In this document: positions 46,666-59,500 of the stretch, one piece after another
Numbering within the stretch: the first letter of the stretch is position 1
Layout: every line of letters starts with the position of its first letter
Assembly (NCBI GenBank): GCA_013396655.1
Contig: WBMV01001018.1
Coordinates: 248,001 to 312,000, forward strand
Length of the DNA stretch: 64,000 nt
Source of the DNA: Campylorhamphus procurvoides
Taxonomy: Eukaryota; Chordata; Aves; Passeriformes; Dendrocolaptidae
Direction of reading: 5' to 3'
Notes under the pieces: generated by a model
Databases searched by the model: none
The model's input: the letters and a program-made list of their open reading frames with translations, nothing else
Told to the model about the DNA's origin: nothing
Position numbers and translations under genes: made by a program

Positions 46666-49600
46666 TTGTTATTTGTCCCCCTAGCTTGCTCTAGTTTCTA
46701 CTCATCTTCACTTCATGCGCCAGGGAGGAGTCCCAGGCAGGAATTTCATAGTGTTGAATGGTAGAGTATTTATAGATTTTCTAAGCCAGTGAAGATCTGA
46801 GTGATATCCACAAAGAAAAGCAAAATTCATAGCAGGAGTGTTTCACCATGCTCTCCCGATGGTTATTTGAGAGTTCAGGTGCAGGTGTCTATGTACCATT
46901 TTATTCTGCCCCAGAAAAAAACCTCAGTAATTTTTACCTTTTAAGAGGTTGTTAACTTTTTAATCTGTTCTGCAAGATTCATACATTTTGTACTTATTAT
47001 TTATTTGATGTAACATCCTTAACAAAAGCTACTGCACAGAAACCTATGATAGCAAATTCTGCCTTTAAAGAAATGCTTCAAGTAATGCAAGACTAAATAC
47101 CAGCAACAGGCTGTAAGTAGATGCAAGGATAACAATCCTATTTGGAGCAACTGGGACAGAAATAGATTTCTTAAGAAAAAAAGGACTTGAAAAATAAGCA
47201 CATAGTGTGAAATTTGACAGACTGAGCCAACAAAACACTACTACTACTATCAAAATGATAGTACTTCTACTATTCTATCAAAACTCGAGTCTGGATTTTG
47301 TCAGTAGAAATGGGATTAAAAATAAAATACAGAATGGTCTAGACAGACAAGAATACCGAGTTGATTAAACCAGGGACAGGAAACGAGACAATCCTGTTCT
47401 AATCCTGATTCTGCTGTGTTCACAGTGTGATTAACCACTCCAAATACCCACAGCTAAACCCCCTTTTTTAAAAATAAGGATAACAGTGACTTAATTAACA
47501 AATCCATATAATTCTCATGACAGTTAGTGAGTACATTTTGGAAAAAAAGTAAAATACATTGTAAATGCTAAGGATTAACATGATTACTCCACCCTCAGAG
47601 CATGCTGAATTATAAAAGAGTTAAAACAGCTGCTGTTCCTCCCTCTGGTTCCACAGTCACATATGACAGGTGATGTTTAATACATGAAATATTTTAGCAA
47701 ACTCCATAATGTTTTCCTCAGCTAAGAATTTCCATTTATGCCTTAAAACAGTTAGAAGCTTAGATGCAAAGTGAATAATTCATTATTGAAAACATGCCAT
47801 TATTTTCAGATCTGTTCTCTCTCTCTTGCTGAACTGGCTCTCACTAGGACACTGTTTTACAGGCCACATCTACAACTTGTAAAATCCACTCATGGGTTTT
47901 TAATAAGCTGGGAGCAATTTGTCAAGTGTCACAATGCTACGGGATCATTCCCTGGTTATTACAATGTCTAATTCTAATTTATCCTCAGCTTTGAATCTGG
48001 ATTGCACTTTGAGAGGTTGTAGAAAAGCTTAGAATGACAAGGTCATTGTGTCCACTGTTTGTGGTAAATATGGATTTATGGAAACAAATACTTTTGTCCC
48101 ACTTCTCCCTGTAAAAAGTGCCACTGAGCGTGTTTCTTCTCAGCTTAGGTTGTGTTTAGTCCCTACTTTGCCACCATAACTATGTATTTGCTCTTCGAAA
48201 CTGTTCTCCGGCTTATGAGCTCAGTAACAACCATTGCCCTATAGAGATTCTACAAATCCAGCAGCTACTGAATCATAAAGCACTTAGTTTGTATACTTTT
48301 GTTTACTGACATTTTATATCACTAAACTTAATTAATCCGTGCACTGCTGACCCAGTGTAAAATGGAAATCCGTGTTTTGTGAGTCTTATCTAGTCCAGCA
48401 GGCAAGAATTCCACACAAGTAAGGGAGTCATTGTACAAGTAAATGTGTTGGGGCTGTTTTTCCCCTGAGCGGGAGGCTTGTTGTCTTTATCTAAATAAAA
48501 ACAAATGAATTAAAAAAGCCCTCTTAGTCTTTCCCTGCTAATTGCAAGTGAGCACCAGCAGCCTGTTGAGAAGTGCTGATTAGTAGCTGTCACTCTGACC
48601 CAACAGACTCAGGGTTCGTTATAATAAAAACTTACTGAAACATTAAATTGTGTTCTGCTTGTTTGTTATTTTCTGCATGTTCATGCTCCTCATTATTTAA
48701 GAATACTTACTGTTACACAATATAAAGCTATCTTACTTTATATGCCAGTGCAGCTTTGTAAAAGCCCAGATTTGTGGTGAGCATGAAATTGTTCTGCTCT
48801 TTTGAGATGGAACACTTTCCCCTTCCATTCCATAGGATCCAGAGGACTATATGTTTTAATTTATTCCTGTGAATTCCAAGAGCAGCAACACCAGTGCTGG
48901 AGTTGTTCTGCAAGGAACTCAAGTAGCTCCGTAATTACAGCAACAGATTGAGGGCCACTAACTGTTTCTAATCCTCTCTGAACTCTTAGAGACTGACCTC
49001 ATCCAAATCACCTCATCTCACTATTTCAGTCATCTGAGCAAAACCCATCTTTGCTTGGTGTTTTCCTTACCAATCTAACCTTATATGGCCTTCTGTGGCT
49101 GCCTGGGAGAGCTGGGAGTCTCTTCCCAATGCAAACTTTTGTATTTGGAACTACCTTATCAAACCCTTCCTTTACTTTTGTTTAGATTGCTTACTTTTTT
49201 TTACTGCTTACTTGAATGGGTCGGGAGCCTCCCAACGACTTTGCTGGATTATGTAATCAAGGAGTCCAGTTAGGAAAATATACTTTCTTCAGGATAGAAA
49301 TTCAGAGCTAATTTATTGTGGAAATTTATATTAGGACCCAATTAGCATCTTGTAGATTATATTTCCCTTTGATCTTGATTTTCTTTTTTTTAATTATGTT
49401 TTTAATTTTTTTAATTATTTTTTAAATATTGCATGAAATTAGGTGGGTCTTTTGCCTTTTTTTTTCCCCCCCCCACAACTGCAAGATTTTGCTCAAAGCA
49501 ACAAGAACAATACAAGTTTTATGATCATAAATTCAGGGAGTTGATTTGTTGTTTATTTATACCTGGTAAGTCCAGGGATCAGTCAGTCCCAGAACAAGGT

Positions 49601-50054
49601 TACTAGGTCAATGTCTAATAGAACCTGGAGTGTAGTCTCATTGATTTGAACTCTTCTTTCTTTAGGCAGTGTCTTGATAAGTCCCTAGGACTTCCCACCC
49701 AGAATAAATGCAGATATCCATTACTACCACTCAGCAATTTACTGGTGGATCACAATCCCCACTGCTTTTCCTCCTGCATTGTGAGTTTACTCAGTTAACA
49801 CAACTTTCCACTCAATTTATTGCACTGATTATATAGACTTAATTCAGTATTTAATGCTACTCTCCTCTTCAATAGGAAAGCGTTTTGGAAACAGTACTGA
49901 GTACTTAAAAACCACATACAGACATCTTCATTAACACTTCCACATGTGCAACCCAAGCAGGTTATTCCTTGCAAACTATTGTGATTTATGGGGGGTTTTA
50001 ACATGCTCACTAACAGCAGAGCGTCCCTAACTCTGCCAGCTCCTTTCAGCATCG
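46666..50054. other. Intergenic AT-rich sequence, no gene
   Basis: No coding, RNA or transposon signal recognised. There is a T/A homopolymer-rich region (49380-49440) and a T8C9 run (about 49459-49476). The stretch 48300-48660 keeps moderate complexity and could be conserved non-coding DNA. Confidence 0.6.
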
Positions 50055-50340
50055 CTGCTGCTATGGTAGGTACACAGCCAAGGCGAAATTCCCGTACTTT
50101 GAGTTTTAATTCCCTGGAATTGCCGCACTCCTAATTTTAAATCCCTGGGAATTGCCAGGACTGACGGTGCTCCAGCACCACCTGCGGGCCGTGCCGCGCC
50201 ATTGCACTATTAAACACTGACGAGAAACACTTATTTCATTAATTAGTATACCTTCCGTTTTATAAAAGCTCCGTTTCTAATCGTATTTCACGACTGCAGG
50301 GTTTGTCGGGTTTTGGTTTTTTTCCAATAAACAGTTGGGC
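50055..50340 (+). repeat. CpG-rich segment, copy B of a possible dispersed repeat
   Basis: A CpG-containing island in AT-rich DNA. It shares ordered words with 1440-1720 (CACCTGCGGG against CACCTGCTGG; TAATCGTATTTCAC against TATCGAATTTTCAC; GCAGGG; TTGGTTTTTT). The segment 50172-50190 resembles a CTCF core with several mismatches. It contains internal near-duplications of AATTCCCTGGAATTGCC and AAATCCCTGGGAATTGCC (about 50108-50152). No SLIT3 or other coding sequence is evident. Confidence 0.4.
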
Positions 50341-50570
50341 AGAGTAATTGTCTTAAATTTTAATTAAATTTCATTTCATACAGCTCATCAGCTGCGTTCT
50401 GGACTTTTCATTTTAGCACTGTTGCTCCGCATTTCTAGGCAAATGGAGTAAAAAGGCTAATCAGCTCTGCCAGCTGGAGGTCATTAGCTTTTTCACCATC
50501 AAAATCCATTCAGCTTTCACCTGGATCTCATTTCAGGCCTGCTATAAAAGATCTTGACTTCCCCTACAAA
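50341..50570. promoter_or_regulatory. Possible conserved non-coding regulatory element
   Basis: Dense TAAT-type motifs (TTTTAATTAAATTTC), E-box CAGCTG and the imperfect inverted repeat GCTAATCAGCTC (50456-50467) against GAGGTCATTAGC (50477-50488). The complex, motif-rich composition resembles developmental enhancers around SLIT genes. This is inference from composition only. Confidence 0.3.
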
Positions 50571-53500
50571 TATAGTAGTTTAGGTGTACTGTGAAGGTCA
50601 GTGTGAAAGCCAAGGTTTGTTTGTTGTTTTTTTTTTTTTTAATAGGTGTAGTGTTTGTTTGTATGCAAAAGTTAAGCTGTGAACTTCTCCTTGTTTTACT
50701 CATTTTTGGACAGGATTTTAAAATGTGAATTTCTTATGAACCAGTTGCTTATCTCTCAAGTAGTCCTAAAAATGCTAGCTAGGGCTTATGTATCTCTAGT
50801 GCTTATACCAATCAAGAAGAAGCAAAGAAAGAAAAATCAGGTGTGGTAAGTTATTTATAAGAGCTGTATTTCAGTACAAAAATGTCTGGCTCAAGAAGTG
50901 TATTTTATTTTTAATGACAGTTTTTACTCAAAGATTGTGTTATGAGTTGTTGAAGTGAAGGTTGGCCCTAAAAAGTCTGAACTAAGCTCTAGATGTGATC
51001 CTATGTGATGCTTACAACTGGTATTATAAACTGTGAGATGCAGATTACTGATAATTGTTTTATATGGAAATGCACGAAGTATAGTCATGTTTTCATTGTT
51101 TGAGCTCTGTTGCACTGCTGAAACTCCATGTTTAAACTGCAAAATCCTCTGAGGATTGGGATTTAGAAACACTATTTTTTTACGAGTTTACTTGTGTATA
51201 TTTATCCTAGTTTGTAATAAGAAAGAAAAATGTATTGAGCTGTAGTAGTTTACCTTNATTTTTAGGGAATTTTACCTGGTACTGTTTGGGGCTACGCCCT
51301 CTTCTGATTGTGGAACTGTAGAATGTGACATGGGGCCAGGTGAATCAGGCAGGAATTGATGGGTTAGGATTTGACCAAATTAACGTATCTATTATCTCCT
51401 TATGTGAAGAAATAACGGACTGAAAATCTGGCTTTGATGGGGGTTTGAGTCCTTTATGCACTGATTTTATTTTCAGCTGCCTGGTTGCCTGCTGGTTTGT
51501 GGGCATATCATCAATCACAGCAAGGCTGAAGTGGCTGGACCTCTTGAAGTCTTCCCAGCAAGCAGATATATTTGCTAAAACTTCTGGAGAAAGTTTGTAA
51601 GAAACCAAACAAACCCTAGTCTTTTTGTGGTTGTTTGGATTTTTTTCCTTAGTGTATTTGTTTTCTCTTTATACTTAATTTTGAAAATAATATGAGAAAT
51701 AAAAGCAATGGAATCAGCACAATTGAGTAAAATGGGGTAATTTGGGGAGATGAAACAGAAGGCTCTAATCACTTGAATGTGTTCTTTGTTCTTTCTATTT
51801 GCTTAGCCTGGTAAAATATTCTGGCATTTAGAATCCCAGCTTCATTTGCTATGTAATTATACTAATTAATAGCTTTGCTGCAGATCAACAGCTTAGAGCC
51901 TAGTTTTAATTCTGAAGTTCTAAATGCAGTTGGCTTTTATTTCATTGTTAAATATTCATGTTGCATCTCAACTTATAAAACCATTTAATTTTGAGTGTAA
52001 GGTCTCACAAAATGCCTCAGTGAAGATGGCCCGGAACCATATTTACTGCTCTGTGTTAATGATTATGATGTCTTTGTAATATAATTAATGTGTTTTCACA
52101 AACTCTGCTCCTGAATGGCCTGAAAGGTGTGCTGCAAAAAAGCATTTAGCATGAAGGAGTGACTCAGCCAAACTTAGCCCAGATCATCTATTCAGACTTA
52201 GGGGGATTTGTCTGAGGTTTAGAAGTCTAAAAGTCCCTCTTGAGCAAACTATTATCACTCTATACCAATCCTGCTGAAATACCAAGTTACACATGTATTT
52301 TTGCCTAAGTCTTGGGAAGTGATTACTAGAAAAAATCAGTGTGAATTTGGGCAAATTCTCATAGAATATCTCAGCAACAATGACTTGTAAATGCTTCTTT
52401 CTGGGGAGAAATGTGAGTGGCTCTGAGCACTGAAACACTTTTCTGAAAATATATAGCTCCCTTCTAGGGATTAACTCAGAATTAGGTAAAGCAGAATAAT
52501 TAGACTGTTTAGCACTAGGGGCCAGGTTTTGGTGGACTGAGTCTGCCCCATTAGAGAAGTCTTAAGACAAATGACTGGGGTGCTATTTGCTGCGAATTAG
52601 TGCAATGTGAAGGGAAGCAATACTTCTATCTCCAAGATCCTTACTAATGAAGAGTAAGGTGAAAGAGTAGTTAAACCATAAATGAACACAATAGGAAAAG
52701 GAAGTGAGAATTTAGTGACTCTTCTGGGTTCTCCTATACTCCTTGAAAATGAGTGTACTCTAGCTGGGAAATAGTACTATCAAAAGGTTGATTTCAAGTC
52801 TATTTCCTCTTGTTTTTATTGCTTTTGAAATGTTTATTGTTTTTCTTATATTTTCATCTTGGGTAGTACCAAGTTAAGAAAAGCATGTTTAAGTATTTTG
52901 AAGCTACTTGTTAAACTTTTTAGTAGTCTTGGCAGACCCTACAAATGTGGTGACAGGCATTGCCCGCTTTCTCACATGGTTAAAATCAAGCACTGAGGTT
53001 GCCTTTTCAAGTGCAATTAAGCAGCACAATGAAAAGCTTGTGGCTATTTCATCTTTAGCAACAATTAGTATATTACTCCTATGTTATATATGTGTATAAA
53101 ACTTGAACTACTAATTAGGAGAAATGCTTATGTATGTGTTCATTAAGTAACTGTTTATTTTTTATCATAACAATGAGAACATAGTTAACTTCTGTTAGGC
53201 ATTTGAGGTCAAATGGTCTTGATTTAATTGTTAACAGATTTTTTTCACACTGATTATATCAAAGCATAGCAATTTTAAGATTGCAATAAGCCTCCTTTTT
53301 TTCCTGTGGTGTGCTGAATGCCTCTGTAATGTCCCAGGGTCTGTTTCAAATTGTGTGTGCTGATTTGAGCAGCTGGGATTTGGCTTTGGTTTGAATGATC
53401 TTATTTAGATGAGTAATAGGACTTAGGAAATACTTCTGAAAATAGCAGTTTTAAACCATGTCACTGGCTTAAGTGATGAACCACTGGATGTCACTGTCTT

Positions 53501-56500
53501 TCTCCAAGTGCAAAGATCATGCTTTTTTTTTTTTGGTACTCTGATAAAGGTTGGCAATTGCTGCCCTTGACTTTTCTCCTCGGCATGGCTTGACATCCGA
53601 AGGGTTAACAATGTCTCCAGACAGGGTGTTTCAGCTGGCAGAGGCACAGAACTGTTCACATGGTCTGACATGCCCAGTGTAGGGAGCTTGGGTAGGAAAT
53701 GAGTGTATGGAGGGTGTTGGACTGCTGAACTGGGCCTTGGCTTTACCCCTCCATTGCTTAGAGTAATCTAAAATTGGAATACAAGTACCACTCTGCTTCA
53801 GTCTTTGTCTCTCTTGTAAACATTTTATCATTGCCATAGTTTTGTGTATCTGTTTGTGGGCCTTGCATTTGTATTTAGTTGCAGTTGTAATCTCAATACC
53901 TTGGTGTTTGCTGTACTTGGGGTGCTATTTAAATGAACTATTCTTAGGACAGGTTTGTGTTTTGCCTTTAGCCTTTTATTTCACTGTGGTTTATTACTCA
54001 AGGTTGAATGCCTGTGCAGTTCTGTGCTACTCAGTTTTTAGTAACTTCAGGAGGAAGTTCTTGGGAATGAAGTTCTTCATAGACAGACCACTGATACAAA
54101 TGAAGGTAAACCTTGTTTCTTTTCAAAAGAAGTGTTTAAAACCAAAAAAGTAACCTGTTTGGTTGTATAAAAATTGTCACCTGAACTATTATATTTGAGA
54201 TGCTGTGAAGACAGATGTAATAATGAAAAAGCATCAAATGTGCCATTTTTTGCAGCACAGTGTATTATTTATACAGCATGCTGAGGCAGATGTGCTTCCC
54301 CAATTAACTGAAGCCCAGCGTGGTTTGGACCTCAAGTGGAAGGCAGTGTTTGTTGTCCCTTGTGCCTCTGCTCTGGAAGTATGGCAAGGTGGATCAGTAG
54401 AACTGGTACCATTTCTTCCTGAATCAATTTGTGTTTATCTTTTCAGTGGCTTCCATGTCACTTCCAGCTGTGCTTTTCCTTCTGTGTGGCTCTTTGAGTC
54501 TTGTGCATGTTCTCAAAACACTCCTTAGCTGCACTGCTTGGGATGTGCCCTTGTGCAGCTCTACAGCTGCTTGGTTTCATGGAATTTGCAGGCTTGGTTT
54601 TCCTCCTGGTCTGGCAGATTAGCTTTGGTCATGCCACAGTGTTGGTTCCTGTGTAACTGTACTGACTCCTTTCTGGTCGAGTGACTGAATGTGAAGATCA
54701 TGAGATTTTTTTGGATCATTCCTTCTTAAGCTGCACCTTCACTGCTGTATCACTTCCCATGAGTCAGTTAATCAAGTACCTAAATCAGAATGCAGTGCAA
54801 GTTGTTGGTTTTGATAATAAATGATTATATCCCATATAAACTTACCAAGCTCTTTTCCTCTGACCTTTATTTTCTACCAATGTTCTAAGTGAATTCACCT
54901 TCAACAATGGAGAGTCAAAGGTGTTGTGAGTTGATGTGTAAGTATTTTGTGTGAGCTGAGTAATGCAGTTTGGTGCTCAGAGCTTAGGTGTGTAATCAAG
55001 CAGTGTATCTACCTGTTCCAAAATACCTTCACAGACTAGGCTGATCTTTCTGATCTGCCTTGGAGTTGCAAGAGGAGATGAAAAAGAGGAGGGAGAAGAG
55101 AGGAGGAAAGTACATCTTGTATAAAACCAACAATTGCCACTTTTTATTATCTTACCAATAGTATTGTATAGCAAAGCTGACTTTGATGGGAAGTAAGGCC
55201 CTTGCGTGACCTTGAGGTCTGCTGAGTGATGTAAAGTGTTATGGCTCTTTTAGTTGCATAATTAATTAAAAAGCAAGGTTCTCAAAATCAAAGATGTAAT
55301 GCTTTAGTCTTTGCAGACATTAAGCTGGGTCTTCAGTATCCATATCTTGTGGATTTAAGCTGTGTTTGGATGTTTTTGAGGTTTACTCCATCCTAAAGCA
55401 TTTTTCTCTGGAGCAGCATAGCCTTGTGTCCAAAGTTATACTGGAGCTGGTTTTAATCTGGACTTGCAGTCAGACTGTTCCAAAAAAGCTACTCTATGCC
55501 AAAAGTAGTGGTTACTTCTAAATGATGTCATGATTTTATTGGTATGTAAATGTGCTTCTAAAATGTATATTTAGAAAAGGTATATTTGTATCAGGCAGGT
55601 CCAGCTGCTGCACTTGGGGAACGTAGGTCTTCCTTGCTTCTTTGGGTTGCAGTGCTGTTGAATGCTGTGCTGTGCACCGGTTTGGAAAGCAAAAACTAAT
55701 TAAACCCAGATGTAAAAAGTTATCAATTGCCAGGTTCAGAGGAAGAGATGATTCATTTGGCTCCTTCCAGTGCCCAACCTGGGAGCTGCTCATCAAAAAG
55801 CTCCCATCATTTCTGGGGGGGAGAAAGTCTGCAAGTGCTGTAATTGATTACAGCAGACATTCATTACCTAATGTCTTGTGCTGAGGTTGGCTTTTTGACA
55901 CATTTTGCAGGTTTTAACATAATTTTTGGGGTATACAGTTGACAACATTCATTTACTTAAGCAGTTCAATAGCAAGGCAGTGTGACCTTGGAGTACTGCA
56001 ACCTGTTATTTAGTTATATGCTATTCCCTGCTCTTCTGGCCTTGACTGTAAGAATTTCACAACCTGTTTTTGAGAACAAAAGCTCATTGCCAACTCTGTG
56101 TATTTCTGTGAATCTCTGCTCTGGTGCTCCAGTTTGCTATTTGAACCATATTGGTACTCAGTGATGCAGGAAATGTGAGGCCTGAAGAAACAGATGCTTC
56201 TTAGTTCTTTTTTACTCTGACTTCTAACAGGAAAATTCAGTCTAAGGTTTATCTATTATTTCAGTCTCTTTTGCATTAGATTTTGAACAATAGCTCTCTG
56301 CTATTGCCATAATTCTGGAAGATGGACAGCCTAATTGGAGCTTTCTGAGCTTAATCATACCACTATATATGATCCTAAAATGAAATACTTGTCTGTCTGA
56401 TGTTTGTTCTCAATGTGGTGTACCCTTGTGGTTCCAGGGTTTTCTAATACTGCTGATTTGCTGGGCCATTAATGAAAAGTATCATGAAGTTTGAACTTGA

Positions 56501-59500
56501 ATTCAGAAGTTCTTCAGCACAAAATGCCTCATATTAGTTCATAGCTCTTCTCCTGTGTGTGAAATTAGCTATGCTTTTTAGCTCTGGAAACCTGACCTAG
56601 GCGAGTCATTGTGCTTAGTGCTGGCTCGAATTATGAGAGTCGTGGCTCTACAAACAGTGCTGAGATTTAACAATTGCTCTGCTGAGCATTGCTTTATTTC
56701 CTGCAGTGAGGGAATGGGATGGGTCTGTGCTTTCCTTGGAAAGCTTTCACTGAGTTCTTGGGTATCTTGTTCCCATTTTTGTCCTCTCACATTACCTCAG
56801 TACAATACCAATTAGAAGAATAGCATAAATTTCCTAACTTGTAGGTCCTACCTTAAACTTAAGAGCTCCCCTGATCTTAGATCATTTATGAGGTACTCTT
56901 GAAATTTGTATTATATATATTTTAACTTCCAGCAGAAACTGTTTTGGCTGTTGCTTCCCAGTTGGAGAAAGCAAGCCCCAATTAAGGCTTTTCCTTAGGC
57001 AAACTTTTAATATGATGGGCGGAGCAGGAAGACTCATCCACTGAGTCAGTTGTTTACCACAAGTTTTATTTTATTTGAGAGCACTCCTGCTGACTCCTTA
57101 TACACCTTTATAATGATAGTTAACCTTATTCCTGCTTTTCCTTCAGGGGAGTAGAATCAAATGTGCTTAATTTTTAGGCAGAAAACTGGCAAAAGTTAAT
57201 GTAATTAATACTCCTTCCAACAGAACATGAATTAAAATGAATTGGAGCACATTGGGTTTAATCTCTTTGGCTGGCACCTTCAAACAAGTGAGGTGTTTGA
57301 AAGAGTTACATGTTGAGCACCTGCCTCTCCTCAGGAGTCCTGAAGATCTCAGCCTTTAGTAGAGTCACATCCTGGCACAGCTTCACTGCCAGGCAATTTG
57401 TTGCTTTCTGTTTATTTTTTAAAAGCTTTTTTAGCCCATTATGTGCAACTAACATCCAGCAGAGAACTTGCACTATGTCCTAGAGCTGCCTCCTCCTTTG
57501 TCCTTGCATGTAATCGTCTTGCTTCTAGACTTCCAGGTGAGTGAAGCAAGTTTAAAAAGTACAACAGGGGAAGCAGCCAGTAGGAGCTGATGGGTTTTGG
57601 CTTCATTGGAAAACAGGATTTTGTTTTTCCTGGGGATAAACTGCAGAGCAGAGGGACCTGAAAGGTACTTAACATAGCAGACTTTCAGTGAAAGATGTGC
57701 AGGTTGTCAGTAATTGGTTTATAGTGGAGAATGAATGAGAGGAGGACTTGTATTTAAGTTACCATTCATAACTTGATATGGGTTTTTTAGGTACAGAACC
57801 TTCTGTTGCTTTAACACAGGTCTCAACAGGCAGCTATGTGGAATAATGAAGAAATACTTTATTTTGTAGGCATTTGAGATATGACTTGGAATGACTGCAA
57901 TGCATGTATAGGTGTGGATTAACTTTAACACTAAGCTGGGAGATACTGTGCTTACACCGAGTAGCAAACCTACTTATTAATACTTTAATAGCTTCTTGGT
58001 GTGTGTGTCCTCAGTCATGTTGTGCTACCAAAGGTTAAGGGATAGCTGTGGCTATGAAGGGAAGTGTAGCCATATGCAGGTGCTGGAAGTGTCTCTGCAA
58101 TTCTAGATGATGTTTACATTTATACAAGTAGCAAAATATTAGGGATCAGTTTATCCTGATGGGCTGTCCAGTCCAGTTTTCATTGTGGGAGTTTGTGTAA
58201 GCACCAAAGGTGGGAAATGCAACTTTGACTTTTCTGTTGAGGCTCCTGAATAAAAGCCAGTTTTGTATCTCAGTCTGGTTGAAGGGTTCCCTCAGTACCA
58301 GTGATATTTTTAGACAATCATTTTTGTGATGGGAAGGGAAATGCATGTGTTTGCCTGTCCACATGGCAATAGTTACCAAAGGGAACAGCAGCTCAGCTGT
58401 CTGCAGCCTGGGATTGTTTGTTCCACACAAAGTCAGCTGGCTCTGGTAACTAATATTGAAGTCAAACTCTTGGGAAGTTTATCTTTTTCATTAAACATTC
58501 CCAAATACATCATTAAAGAACCCCATACAACTTGCTTTTCATGATGAAATGTGCAAACAGGGGTAAAGTAACAAATTAGATATCTAGTGACTTTGTCCTG
58601 CAGTTTTTGAGGGCATTGATTTGTTGGCTTTTTTGTTATTTTTTTCACTTCCAGTTCAAGTATATCTTTTCAGAAATTTGTGTGCTGTGCTTTTCCTTAC
58701 CTCTACAGTTTGGTTGTGGAAAATGGTCAGTGTGAAGTGATTGTGATCACATGTTGCAAGACACCTCTTTGCCTATCACATACTGAATATATGGATTACA
58801 CGAAAATATTGTGCTATGGCACCACTTCATTTCCTCGGCAAATGAGGTGAATAAAACTGAAATTAAACTGCTCAGAAAGATATCTTTTCCTTTCAATTGA
58901 ATGTGACAAACAGAAATGATAGCTGTCCATCAAATGTCATCTTGGTGGCATGTCCTGGACATATTTTTTCATCCTGAAATGTCATTAAGACCTCATATCT
59001 TGGTGTGGGTTTGGAGGGGCCCCTGTCTGCCTTGGCTTTGGGACACACAGCAGCCTGGCCCTTCTCTTGCTGGGCAGATACATTTGACTGACTGGCAGAC
59101 AGTGCCTGGACACACAGGCATTAAACACAAAAAAATAGAATATTTAGATTATAAAGATGTGAATTAGGGAACAATCCCATATAGATGCTGTTTGATTTTT
59201 TTATCTATTATTTTCTCCAAAATAAACAGGAATGTAGTATTTCCCTGTTGAACATTTCTGCAGCTCCGTCCCTTCACCTCTGTGGGATGTGCAGAGAATG
59301 GTTGTTCACATCACCTTTGTCAGCAGCAGCTCCTATGCAGGAGCATCATTAGAGCTGTCTGTTTCTTCAGGTCCCACCTAAAAACAGCAGGCTCCTCCAT
59401 AGATGGGTTTGCACAAATATTTATGCAATGAATTCACACTTGTTAAGTTGTGCTCATTTCTGAGTCAGTCAAGCCTGCCTGCCTGTTGGTTATGGGAAGT

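Noticed and set aside
51345..51608. 87-residue minus-strand open frame ending ...IDTLIWSNPNPSIPA, considered as a transposase remnant
   Set aside because: No conserved catalytic motif, terminal repeats or family resemblance; it is within chance length for this sequence.
53842..54528. Plus-strand open frames of 103 and 107 residues in the intergenic region
   Set aside because: Hydrophobic, cysteine-rich translation of T-rich DNA, no splice sites or motifs; consistent with chance.
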